Source: CAYWNK01 sp047639615 (lineage in GTDB: Bacteria; Planctomycetota; UBA1135; GCA-002686595). Taken from it: DNA of 6,484 nt. The stretch is from positions 1 through 6,484 of the forward strand of contig JBLIOL010000302.1 of the NCBI GenBank assembly GCA_047639615.1, written 5' to 3'. The position numbers and the translations under genes were made by a program. The notes beneath the pieces were generated by a model. It was not told the origin of the DNA and did no database searches. It worked only from the letters and a program-made list of their open reading frames with translations. Below, one piece after another: positions 1 through 5,869 of this stretch. Each line of letters opens with the position of its first letter. Position 1 is the first letter of the stretch.

Positions 1-963
1 GTCGCTGGTGAAGACCACGACGGTGTTGTCGGCGACGCCTAGTTCCTCAAGCTTGCTGAGCAGCGCACCGACCTCGCGATCCAGGTGCGCCACCATGGCG
101 GCGTAGGCTGCGCGTGGGCGCGGGTGCGGTAGATAGGCCCGTTGCCCTAGGTAGTGTTCGTCGTCCCACTCGCCGGGGAAGGCAGCTAGGTCCTCTTCGG
201 GGACCTGCAGGGAGACGTGCGGGATCGGGCTTGGGTAGTAGAGGAAGAAGGGTTCGTTGCCGTTCTCGTCGAGCCAGCCGAGGGCCTCCTTAAGCATGGC
301 GTCCGGCGCGTAGGTGCCACCGGTGTAGCGCTCCTTGTATTGCCCGGGCTCGAGCGCTTCGGACACCTTTTGGTGGGCCTTGAACCAGCGGTTGCCTTCC
401 AGGGGCACGCGCTCATCATTGCGCCACAGGTGGACCGGGTAGTAGTTGTGAGCCTTGCGCTGGCAGTTGTAGCCGTAGAAGTGATCGAAGCCCTGGAGGT
501 TGGGCGCCCCGCTTGTGACGGGACCGCCTAGGCCCCACTTGCCGATGGCGCAGGTGCTGAAGCCCGCGCTCTGCAGCGCACGCGGCAAGCTCGGGATTCC
601 GCGCGGTAGGGGGTACTGGCCTTCGGGTTCATGCTCGCCCCAGCCACCGTTCTCCCAGTTGTCGCGGACCCATGCATGTCCCGTGTGTTTACCGGTGAGC
701 AGCACGCAGCGGCTCGGCGCACACACCGGGCTACCGGAATAGTGCGAGGTGAGGCTCATACCCTCAGCCGCCAGACGGTCGAGGTTCGGAGTCGGGATAT
801 GGCGCTGGCCGAAGCTGCCCAGTTCGCCCCAACCCAAATCATCAGCCATGACAAAGAGCACGTTGGGTGCTGCTTGGCGCATGGTCTGTGCACGTGCTGA
901 TGCCTGTGGCCCAAACACGAGGAACAAGAATCCAAGGGAGGAGTACCAGGGGAGGCTGCGCAT
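1..963 (-). CDS. Exported sulfatase (formylglycine-dependent, S1/alkaline-phosphatase fold), N-terminal 321 residues
   Basis: The frame is open from the ATG at 961-963 to the left edge, so the C-terminal part is missing. Residues 1-25 look like a signal peptide (hydrophobic core GFLFLVF, Ala-X-Ala sites near 21-25), so the enzyme is probably periplasmic or secreted. Seen in order: the metal-binding DD pair at 41-42 in VLFVMADDLGWGE, the sulfatase signature CAPSR at 81-85, LLTGKHTGH at 88-96, GKWGLG at 141-146 and IPHVSL at 247-252. The last four residues are FTSD, the start of the usual FTSDNG metal-site motif. In this family Cys81 is converted to formylglycine and attacks the sulfate ester; CxPSR is the form used by FGE-type maturation. 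The substrate cannot be read from this fragment, but carbohydrate sulfate esters are a common target of such exported enzymes. No strong Shine-Dalgarno precedes the ATG. A second Met at 28 lies after the signal peptide and is an unlikely start. The family assignment is secure; the specificity is unknown. Confidence 0.95.
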   Translation of the reverse strand, partial: MRSLPWYSSLGFLFLVFGPQASARAQTMRQAAPNVLFVMADDLGWGELGSFGQRHIPTPNLDRLAAEGMSLTSHYSGSPVCAPSRCVLLTGKHTGHAWVRDNWENGGWGEHEPEGQYPLPRGIPSLPRALQSAGFSTCAIGKWGLGGPVTSGAPNLQGFDHFYGYNCQRKAHNYYPVHLWRNDERVPLEGNRWFKAHQKVSEALEPGQYKERYTGGTYAPDAMLKEALGWLDENGNEPFFLYYPSPIPHVSLQVPEEDLAAFPGEWDDEHYLGQRAYLPHPRPRAAYAAMVAHLDREVGALLSKLEELGVADNTVVVFTSD

Positions 964-1056
964 AGCACCGAACCTACTACACTCCGGCCGATCGTCCCTG
1001 CATCTCTTTCTAAGTCATGCATTCAATCACGCGCATCCTCGCCCGTGACGGTCTAT

Positions 1057-1073
1057 CCGGCGCTCGGCGCCGG
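1057..1073. other. Short perfect GC-rich hairpin
   Basis: CCGGCGC at 1057-1063 and GCGCCGG at 1067-1073 form a perfect 7-bp stem around a TCG loop. No T-tract follows on either strand, so it is not a canonical intrinsic terminator. It lies between the sulfatase start and the palindromic element and could equally be part of the former 3' end of the small interrupted frame. Confidence 0.4.
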
Positions 1074-1085
1074 GGTGCATCCCCT

Positions 1086-1128
1086 CTAGGAGCGTGTCGC
1101 GCATAGCCGAGTTTGCGAGGCATGTGCC
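1086..1128 (+). repeat. Left terminal inverted repeat of the palindromic element
   Basis: This 43-bp arm begins CTAGGAGCGTGTCGC. Compared with the reverse complement of 1210-1252 it has seven differences, at 1101, 1109, 1111, 1114, 1120, 1123 and 1125. Five of these still allow G-U pairs in a plus-strand RNA; the differences at 1111 and 1120 are G-G clashes. Confidence 0.8.
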
Positions 1129-1209
1129 ATTTTTCGCGAGGCAAGGCGCGCCAAGACCCTCGTAACCGTAGCTACTCGGGGTTTGGTGCAACGCAGCATC
1201 GCGGATTAG

Positions 1210-1252
1210 GGCGCGTGGCTCGCGAAGTTGGCTATGTGCGACACGCTCCTAG
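1210..1252 (-). repeat. Right terminal inverted repeat of the palindromic element
   Basis: Partner arm of 1086-1128, ending GCGACACGCTCCTAG on the plus strand. Read on the minus strand, its CACATAG supplies the in-frame TAG (1232-1234) that now ends the small damaged frame to its right. Confidence 0.8.
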
Positions 1253-1566
1253 CAGCTCATCCAAGCCCGCCTCGGACTCGCTCGCTGCCGCTTGCTCTTG
1301 ACACGCTAGATACTGAGCACGGGCTAGGGCTGCTGCCAAGCTGCGCAGGCCCTCAGTCTCGCGCGCGCGCAGGCGTTCGCGCAACTGCTGCAGGGTTTCG
1401 GGCTGCGGGGCAGCCCACTGGTCCGCGCTGAGCAGGTTGCCGACCGAGTGACGGGCGCTGATTCCAGTTGTGGCGCTCGCAGAGGAAGCGGTTGCGGAGG
1501 CGCCACGGGGCTCTGGTAGGCGACCAATCCCCCGGCAAGCACTCGCGTTCGCAGGCGAAAGTACAT
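1232..1566 (-). pseudogene. Small hypothetical reading frame, apparently damaged at both ends
   Basis: I do not recognise this protein. On the minus strand a frame is open from 1594 down to the TAG at 1232-1234. Its second half looks protein-like, with a helical charged stretch containing PETLQQLRERLRARETEGL, then LAAALARAQYLACQEQ and SEAGLDELLGACRT. It has no in-frame ATG or GTG before this part. The only nearby ATG, at 1564-1566, opens a different frame (MYFRLRTRVLAGGL...) that stops at 1324-1326. Joining the two frames needs a -1 shift, so a frameshift mutation, a sequencing error or an unusual start are all possible. The last codons lie inside the right arm of the palindromic element, which provides the stop. 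It follows the phosphopantetheinyl transferase by about 40 bp in the same direction and may once have been co-transcribed with it. The whole region could instead be non-coding high-GC DNA. Confidence 0.35.
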
Positions 1567-1589
1567 CTGGGCTCAGGTCATCGATCCTC

Positions 1590-1609
1590 AGCCCTCAAAG
1601 CTCAGGGCT
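1590..1609 (-). terminator. Possible hairpin at the end of the phosphopantetheinyl transferase gene
   Basis: AGCCCT at 1590-1595 and AGGGCT at 1604-1609 form a 6-bp stem with an 8-base loop that overlaps the transferase stop codon at 1608-1610. No T-tract follows, so termination activity is uncertain. Confidence 0.25.
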
Positions 1610-2219
1610 AACTCGGGTCGAGGTCGGTGGGGGCCGGCACTGCGCGCCACTCTACTTCCCAGTCGTGACCGGGAACGTGCACCGCGAGTACGTGATTTTC
1701 GAAGCGTGTCTGCTGCACCAGCAACTTCTGCTCGCGGTGGCTGAGGAGGAGCCGGTGTTCGTCGAGCACGCGGGTGACGCGGCACTTGCGCAATTCGGCG
1801 AGGCCTACGCCGGCGGCTTTGAGTACCGCTTCCTTAGCAGTCCAGGCACGCGTGAAGGCGAGCGCTTCGTCGCCTACGAACAAGTCCCACTCCTCCGGCT
1901 TGAGCACACGTTCCACCAGGGCCTGACGACGCAGTACGATGCGCTCGAGATCCACGCCTATGGGGCCCTGATAGACGGCCGCCGCTACCCGCACGGCGTC
2001 ATGGCTGATGGACCAATACCAATCGCCGTGGGGGGCCGGGGCGCCTGAGGGCAGTTTGTCGAAGGTCCAGTTCGCACTGTCGGGCGCCTCGGCGGCGTGC
2101 CTCGCCTGTTCCAGTACGACTCTCGCTCCCGACGACTGCGAGCGAACCCGCTCTCTGACGGGCGTAGAAGGGTCCTGTCCCGGAGTGGGACTGTGGAGGA
2201 GGTGGACCTTGGACTGCAT
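1608..2219 (-). CDS. 4'-phosphopantetheinyl transferase, Sfp/AcpT-like superfamily
   Basis: This enzyme transfers the 4'-phosphopantetheine arm of coenzyme A to a conserved serine of carrier proteins, in the cytoplasm and Mg-dependently. Counting from the ATG at 2217-2219 (203 residues), the three family motifs are present: WSISHD at 69-74, IGVDLE at 87-92 with metal ligands Asp90 and Glu92, and FTRAWTAKEAVLKAAG at 122-137 with the WxxKEAxxK core. The length is slightly short for Sfp-type enzymes, mainly in the poorly conserved N-terminus. A GTG at 2235-2237 would add six residues. I prefer the ATG because the protein then starts directly at MQSKVHLLHSP, but neither start has a good Shine-Dalgarno. 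No polyketide, peptide-synthetase, fatty-acid or lysine-pathway gene lies in the window, so its carrier-protein partner is unknown. It is divergent from the hydrolase at 2285 and reads toward the small damaged frame. The family call is firm; the partner is open. Confidence 0.92.
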   Translation of the reverse strand: MQSKVHLLHSPTPGQDPSTPVRERVRSQSSGARVVLEQARHAAEAPDSANWTFDKLPSGAPAPHGDWYWSISHDAVRVAAAVYQGPIGVDLERIVLRRQALVERVLKPEEWDLFVGDEALAFTRAWTAKEAVLKAAGVGLAELRKCRVTRVLDEHRLLLSHREQKLLVQQTRFENHVLAVHVPGHDWEVEWRAVPAPTDLDPS

Positions 2220-2237
2220 GTGGTGGGCGCGAAGCAC

Positions 2238-2284
2238 GCCAGTGGGGTATCCTAGCGTCTCGATCGTTCCATCCGAACCAAGCC
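2238..2284. promoter_or_regulatory. Short divergent intergenic region with possible overlapping -10 elements
   Basis: Only about 50-65 bp separate the divergent starts of the phosphopantetheinyl transferase and the SGNH hydrolase, so both promoters must lie here or reach into the genes. TATCCT at 2248-2253 (plus) and TAGGAT, the complement of 2249-2254 (minus), each match the sigma-70 -10 consensus at four of six positions and overlap. No convincing -35 box is visible for either. The assignment is tentative. Confidence 0.25.
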
Positions 2285-3265
2285 ATGCTTCGATTCATCG
2301 CGCCTATTGGGCTCGTCCTTACGGCCCTGCTAGCGCTGCCTCACCTATCTGCTGGTAGCACCACAGCGCCTGAGCGCGCCCAGCAACCACAGCAGTCGGT
2401 CCCGCTTCTTCGGAATGCCGATCCGAAGGCAGCCTTGCCTCCGGGCGCGGTCGTGGTTGTTGAGATCATGGGCCAGTCGAATTCCTGGGGCACACAGAGC
2501 TTTCTCAGTGATGTGCCCATGGGCGTCATCGACGACGTGGGGGACAGCTACATCTGGGACAAAATCGGTGGCATCACTGCTCTCACGCACGTGGACGACG
2601 GGGCTTGGACACCCTTGACCGTCGGCTTTGGACGCAGTGGGCCGCAGAGTTTCGGGCCGGAGATGGTGCTCGCGCAGAAGGTCTACAACAAGCTGCAGCG
2701 TCCGGTGTACGTGATCAAGTGCTGCCGCGGCCAGACGCTCCTGGCTGACCGTGCGAGCGAAGTTGATTGGAACGCGAACAGCGTGGGGGAGATGTTTGAT
2801 CTCTGGCGTGAGTACTACCACCGTCCCGCCATGCAGCAGCTGGCGCAGATGCACGGTGCTGAGAACGTCTACTACTTGGGGCTCAACTGGTTCCAGGGCG
2901 CCGCTGACTCCCGAGGCCTATTCAACGATCCGCACCTCGAGTACGAGCAGAACCTGCGCGATCTATTGGCCGCCTTCCGCGCCGTGACCGTTCCGAACGT
3001 GGCGATCTCCGTTGGGCGCAGTGAGAACTACACGGACCCGAACTATCCCTTCATCAACTACGTGCGGGCTGCCCAGGTGACCGTTGCGGATAGTACAGCG
3101 CGCTGCAATTGGTACTCCACCAACAACCGCACGCTCTCCAGTGGCGAAGTGCTCTTTGAGTACGCACCCGACAATCACCACTTCAACGGCCTAGGCCAGT
3201 TGGACCTAGGCAATGCCATGGGGCGCACCCTGCTGAGAATGGGCCTCTTCGTTCCGGCGTTCTAG
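2285..3265 (+). CDS. Exported SGNH-fold esterase, sialate O-acetylesterase-like (SASA domain)
   Basis: This 326-residue protein starts with a typical signal peptide (MLRFIAPIGLVLTALLALPHLSAG, cleavage probably near 22-26), so it acts outside the cytoplasm. The SASA/CE6-type SGNH features are in order: VEIMGQSNSWG at 59-69 with likely nucleophile Ser65, SFGPEMVLAQ at 122-131, the NWFQGAAD block at 201-208, and DNHHFNGLGQ at 296-305, which supplies the catalytic Asp296-x-x-His299. Such enzymes remove acetyl or similar acyl groups from carbohydrates. The usual WxQGExD block has Ala206 where Glu is common. An unusual CC pair sits at 146-147. The substrate cannot be read from the sequence, but a role in trimming acylated glycans would fit the nearby exported sulfatase. 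The start is chosen because it directly yields the signal peptide; no strong Shine-Dalgarno precedes it. The gene ends by sharing a CTAG with the convergent lipoprotein gene. Confidence 0.85.
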   Translation: MLRFIAPIGLVLTALLALPHLSAGSTTAPERAQQPQQSVPLLRNADPKAALPPGAVVVVEIMGQSNSWGTQSFLSDVPMGVIDDVGDSYIWDKIGGITALTHVDDGAWTPLTVGFGRSGPQSFGPEMVLAQKVYNKLQRPVYVIKCCRGQTLLADRASEVDWNANSVGEMFDLWREYYHRPAMQQLAQMHGAENVYYLGLNWFQGAADSRGLFNDPHLEYEQNLRDLLAAFRAVTVPNVAISVGRSENYTDPNYPFINYVRAAQVTVADSTARCNWYSTNNRTLSSGEVLFEYAPDNHHFNGLGQLDLGNAMGRTLLRMGLFVPAF

Positions 3266-5679
3266 TTGGAACCGTAGGGGCCGAAGACGCGATCGATCTC
3301 GCTGTCTTGCCAGAGGATGACCTTGCGTTCGTTCTCTGGAGCCATCTTGACGTTCGAGCCGCCGAGGACGAATACCTGCCCGGAAGGGTGAATCAGCATG
3401 GAGCCCATGCTCTCGTCGCTACCCTGGCCGACGGTACCGTCTTCGATCAGGAAGCCGGTGGCGTTGTAACCCTGACGGAAGATGCCCGCGTCTGAGAAGG
3501 ACCAGAAGCACAGGTCCATATCCGAGCGCGCATTCATGCGCAGACCGGCGCTGAGCAACTCGCCGCCCGGGCGCGGGGCCAGGGAGAGGACCTTGGATGT
3601 GTCGCCGAAGAGGATGGAGGGCGAGCTCACCAACGCGTCCGCAAAGGTCACCAGACCCGTGAAGAGGAAGGGGTTGCCGGCGTTGCCGGTGAAGGTGGTG
3701 TCGGGAAGGCCTTCAGCAGTAAGGCGCCACCAGGCAGCCATGGGGCCGGGGTGGTTCACTTGGCCGAGGAGTTCTCCGGCCACGACCACGCGGCCCAGGT
3801 CGTCTACAACTACATCGTGCACGAGCCCTTCGGTGAAGCCCTCGAAGCTGGCGTGATGGAAGACGCGGCCCTGGTTGCCGAAGTTGCTGTCTACGCTGCC
3901 ATTCTCTTCGAGGCAGGTGACGGCCAGATCCGTCTCTTGGACCAGAGTGTTGTAGGAGCCGCCGGCGATGAAGATCCTGCCGGCTGTGTCCACGGTGAAG
4001 CAGGCGGGTGTCTCGCGTAGCTCGACCGAGTCCGCGGCGAAGAGCACCGAACCGCCGCCGCCGAAGCTCGGGTCGGGGCTGAGGGTGGTGGAGTCCAGCT
4101 GGCGTACGAGTGTGCGGGAGATGGGGAACTCGCCCACTTCGGAGAGCACCAGGATTCTGCCGATGGGGTTGCGCGTAAGATCGCGCGGACGTTCGGCCTC
4201 GCTAGTGATCGGCGCGAGAACGAGCGCTGCTTGAATGCTGCCCGTGACGCCGAAGCGCACCATGGCCGCACGCGGATCCAGGCTGCCGGCGAAGTCACTG
4301 GCTTCCACCAGGACCCAGCCAGAGCCCTCGGGCTGGACTACGAGGCCTACCGGAATCAGTCGGTCGAAGGCGCCGATGCTGGCGAGCTCAACCACTCCGG
4401 CAATACCCGGGCCGAAGGTCGCATCCGGGTGGCCATCTGCGTGTCGGCGCGAAATGGAGAGCTTACCCACGTCGCCGCTGCCCTGGGTGTCGGCGGACCA
4501 GGCGAGTAGCATGCGGCCATCGTCCATGGCTGCTAGTTGGCTGCTTCCGGTAATACTGCCGGCCGCGTCCAACTCGTGTACGTCGAGGAATCCGCCGCCG
4601 CCGGAGAAGTAGCCAGGGTTTGCGTCGTACGGCTTGGAGGCACTGCCCAGGGAGTTGAAGGCTTCGACGGTGAGGGTGAAGCTGGCGGCCCCGTCGACCT
4701 TCGGTGAAACGTAGCCCACCAGGTAGAAGCTGTTGGCGAGATTGCGCACCTCGGCACCTACGGAGGCGAAGGTCGAGATCAGTGAGCTCTCATTCCCGAC
4801 GAAGGTGAAGCCTGAGGGCCCCAGCAGGGTCAGGGTTTGCACGTCGATCTCGCTGCCGAGGCCGATCGTCAGGGCGTTGTACTCGTTCTCCGTGGAATGA
4901 AAGCGGTCGAGCGCGTCCTGAAGATCGACGATGCCGGCTTGGTCCGAGCCATCGGTGAAGGTCACCAGGCTCAAGCTGGTGAACTCGATGTCCTCGTTGA
5001 GGTCGCTGTCGATCTGGGCTTCGTCCAGGGAGTCGAGACCTTGGATGATGGCGCCGTGCAGGTTGGTGGATGTGGACGTGACCTGAATCAGGCCTACGTT
5101 GTCGATGGCCTCGTGCAGCAGGTCGGCATCGTTGGTGAAACCGAGCTGCGTAAGGTCGTCGAGTAGTGCGGGCGCGATGTTCGGTGCTCCGAAGAACCAG
5201 GAAATCGAAATGTAGTTCTCGCTGGCGGAGGTGGCCTCATCGACGAAGCGGTGGGCGGCTTGCAGCTCGAGCTCTAGCCCGGTCTGGGTCTGCGCTACGG
5301 ATCCGGAGATGTCGAGCAGCAGGTGACTGAAGGAACGGAAGGTGCGCGGCCGCGGTAGCAAGCGCTGCTGACTCTCGCTCGGAGAGACGAGCACTCCTTC
5401 CTCGTAGAGTCGGAAGTTGTCGGCGGTCAAGTCGGCCACGGGCCGCTCGTCCTTGGTCATGACCTGGACGAGCACCGATAGGCGACCGGGTAGGTCGGTC
5501 TGCAGCGCCTCGGCTGAACCTTGGGCATCGACCAAGATGCCTGGAGTGCGCAGATCATCCGTCGGAGTCACGAGAGCGTCGCTACCTCCGCTGCTGCAGC
5601 CGGCTGCGACTAGCAGCACGGCCAAGAGGGGCAAGCGCGGATTCAGAACACGGCGGATTGCGGTAACGACCTGACTCAT
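3262..5679 (-). CDS. Lipoprotein with VWA domain and C-terminal delta-60-type repeats
   Basis: An 805-residue protein from the ATG at 5677-5679. The frame is open 53 codons further upstream, but this Met begins a classic lipoprotein signal: Arg9, Arg10 and Arg15, a hydrophobic core LPLLAVLLV, and lipobox AAGC with Cys28. It is therefore probably membrane-anchored and surface or periplasmic. Residues about 115-325 form a von Willebrand factor A domain with a complete metal-dependent adhesion site: DISGS at 123-127, Thr205 in STNLHG, and Asp243 in FTDGSD. VWA domains usually bind protein ligands through this metal. From about 365 onward come repeated units with the delta-60 signature, such as GHPDATFGPG (416-425), SPDPSFGGGG (534-543), GSVDSNFGNQG (594-604) and GLPDTTFTGN (657-666), separated by predicted beta-rich segments resembling DxxGRxxVAG. 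These may form a beta-propeller-like module. An adhesive or structural surface role is inferred. No start-proximal Shine-Dalgarno is visible. Confidence 0.85.
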   Translation of the reverse strand: MSQVVTAIRRVLNPRLPLLAVLLVAAGCSSGGSDALVTPTDDLRTPGILVDAQGSAEALQTDLPGRLSVLVQVMTKDERPVADLTADNFRLYEEGVLVSPSESQQRLLPRPRTFRSFSHLLLDISGSVAQTQTGLELELQAAHRFVDEATSASENYISISWFFGAPNIAPALLDDLTQLGFTNDADLLHEAIDNVGLIQVTSTSTNLHGAIIQGLDSLDEAQIDSDLNEDIEFTSLSLVTFTDGSDQAGIVDLQDALDRFHSTENEYNALTIGLGSEIDVQTLTLLGPSGFTFVGNESSLISTFASVGAEVRNLANSFYLVGYVSPKVDGAASFTLTVEAFNSLGSASKPYDANPGYFSGGGGFLDVHELDAAGSITGSSQLAAMDDGRMLLAWSADTQGSGDVGKLSISRRHADGHPDATFGPGIAGVVELASIGAFDRLIPVGLVVQPEGSGWVLVEASDFAGSLDPRAAMVRFGVTGSIQAALVLAPITSEAERPRDLTRNPIGRILVLSEVGEFPISRTLVRQLDSTTLSPDPSFGGGGSVLFAADSVELRETPACFTVDTAGRIFIAGGSYNTLVQETDLAVTCLEENGSVDSNFGNQGRVFHHASFEGFTEGLVHDVVVDDLGRVVVAGELLGQVNHPGPMAAWWRLTAEGLPDTTFTGNAGNPFLFTGLVTFADALVSSPSILFGDTSKVLSLAPRPGGELLSAGLRMNARSDMDLCFWSFSDAGIFRQGYNATGFLIEDGTVGQGSDESMGSMLIHPSGQVFVLGGSNVKMAPENERKVILWQDSEIDRVFGPYGSN

Positions 5680-5868
5680 GAGCAAGTTTAGGGGCAGTCC
5701 ATCGAGCGCATGCGTCAGGCCCCTCCCTGGACGCAGCCTTACGATGCTGACAGGCACGTGCTTGTTGCGCACCTGCAGAGCGGCGTGATCCCCATCCCTG
5801 GGACGGTCACGAGGGCGATTCCCAGCGGCGGCACGCACAGCGCCCCGGGGGCCGGCAAACCCGGGCGC
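5680..5868 (-). promoter_or_regulatory. Intergenic region upstream of the VWA lipoprotein gene
   Basis: This 189-bp gap separates the receiver gene (upstream, same strand) from the lipoprotein start. It should hold the lipoprotein promoter, but I see no convincing -35/-10 pair. Although open in frame with the lipoprotein, its translation is rich in Arg, Pro and Gly and lacks any domain. Its right end carries a strong hairpin. Confidence 0.35.
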
Positions 5869-5869
5869 T
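5839..5869 (-). terminator. GC-rich hairpin at the end of the receiver-domain gene
   Basis: AGCGCCC (5839-5845) pairs with GGGCGCT (5863-5869), and after a one-base bulge GGG (5847-5849) pairs with CCC (5860-5862), leaving a 10-base loop. The stem touches the TAA stop at 5869-5871 of the minus-strand gene, where a terminator would be expected. No T-tract follows on the minus strand, so it may be a weak or factor-assisted terminator. Confidence 0.45.

Larger units (their letters stand above)
1086..1252. mobile_element. 167-bp palindromic MITE-like element with CTAG/TA ends
   Basis: The two ends are 43-bp inverted repeats (1086-1128 and 1210-1252) that match at 36 of 43 positions, with the outer 15 bases identical. 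The interior continues as a weaker palindrome: CGCGA at 1135-1139 opposes TCGCG near 1199-1203, CCAAGACCC near 1151-1159 opposes GGGGTTTGG near 1178-1186, and GTAGCTAC at 1168-1175 sits near the centre. Both ends read CTAG, consistent with a TA target duplication inside a CTAG site. IS630/Tc1-mariner elements are known for TA duplication and some IS630 elements prefer CTAG. The element is far too short for a transposase and its open frames look spurious, so any movement would depend on a transposase supplied elsewhere. The alternative is a REP/ERIC-like intergenic repeat. Copy number in the genome cannot be seen from this window. Confidence 0.7.

Noticed and set aside
1086..1252. Intrinsic terminator or CRISPR-like repeat
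   Set aside because: The palindrome is far longer than a terminator, has no T-tract and occurs only once, so neither description fits.
1113..1301. 62-codon plus-strand frame inside the palindromic element
   Set aside because: It spans the inverted-repeat structure and has no protein-like composition; the palindrome explains the sequence.
1470..2048. 192-codon plus-strand open frame
   Set aside because: It lies antisense to the phosphopantetheinyl transferase, whose catalytic motifs are unmistakable; its own translation shows no domain and it is a high-GC shadow frame.
2345..2854. 169-codon minus-strand open frame
   Set aside because: It is antisense to the SGNH hydrolase, which has a signal peptide and a full catalytic triad; the minus translation has no recognisable feature.
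5688..5711. Tiny upstream frame (MRSMDCP) after an AGGGAGGGG stretch, a possible leader peptide before the lipoprotein gene
   Set aside because: Seven codons with a plausible ribosome site can occur by chance; no attenuator structure or regulatory residue run supports it.
5680..5838. N-terminal extension of the VWA lipoprotein by 53 residues
   Set aside because: The extension is Arg/Pro/Gly-rich and would bury the lipoprotein signal; the ATG at 5677-5679 gives a standard lipobox at Cys28.
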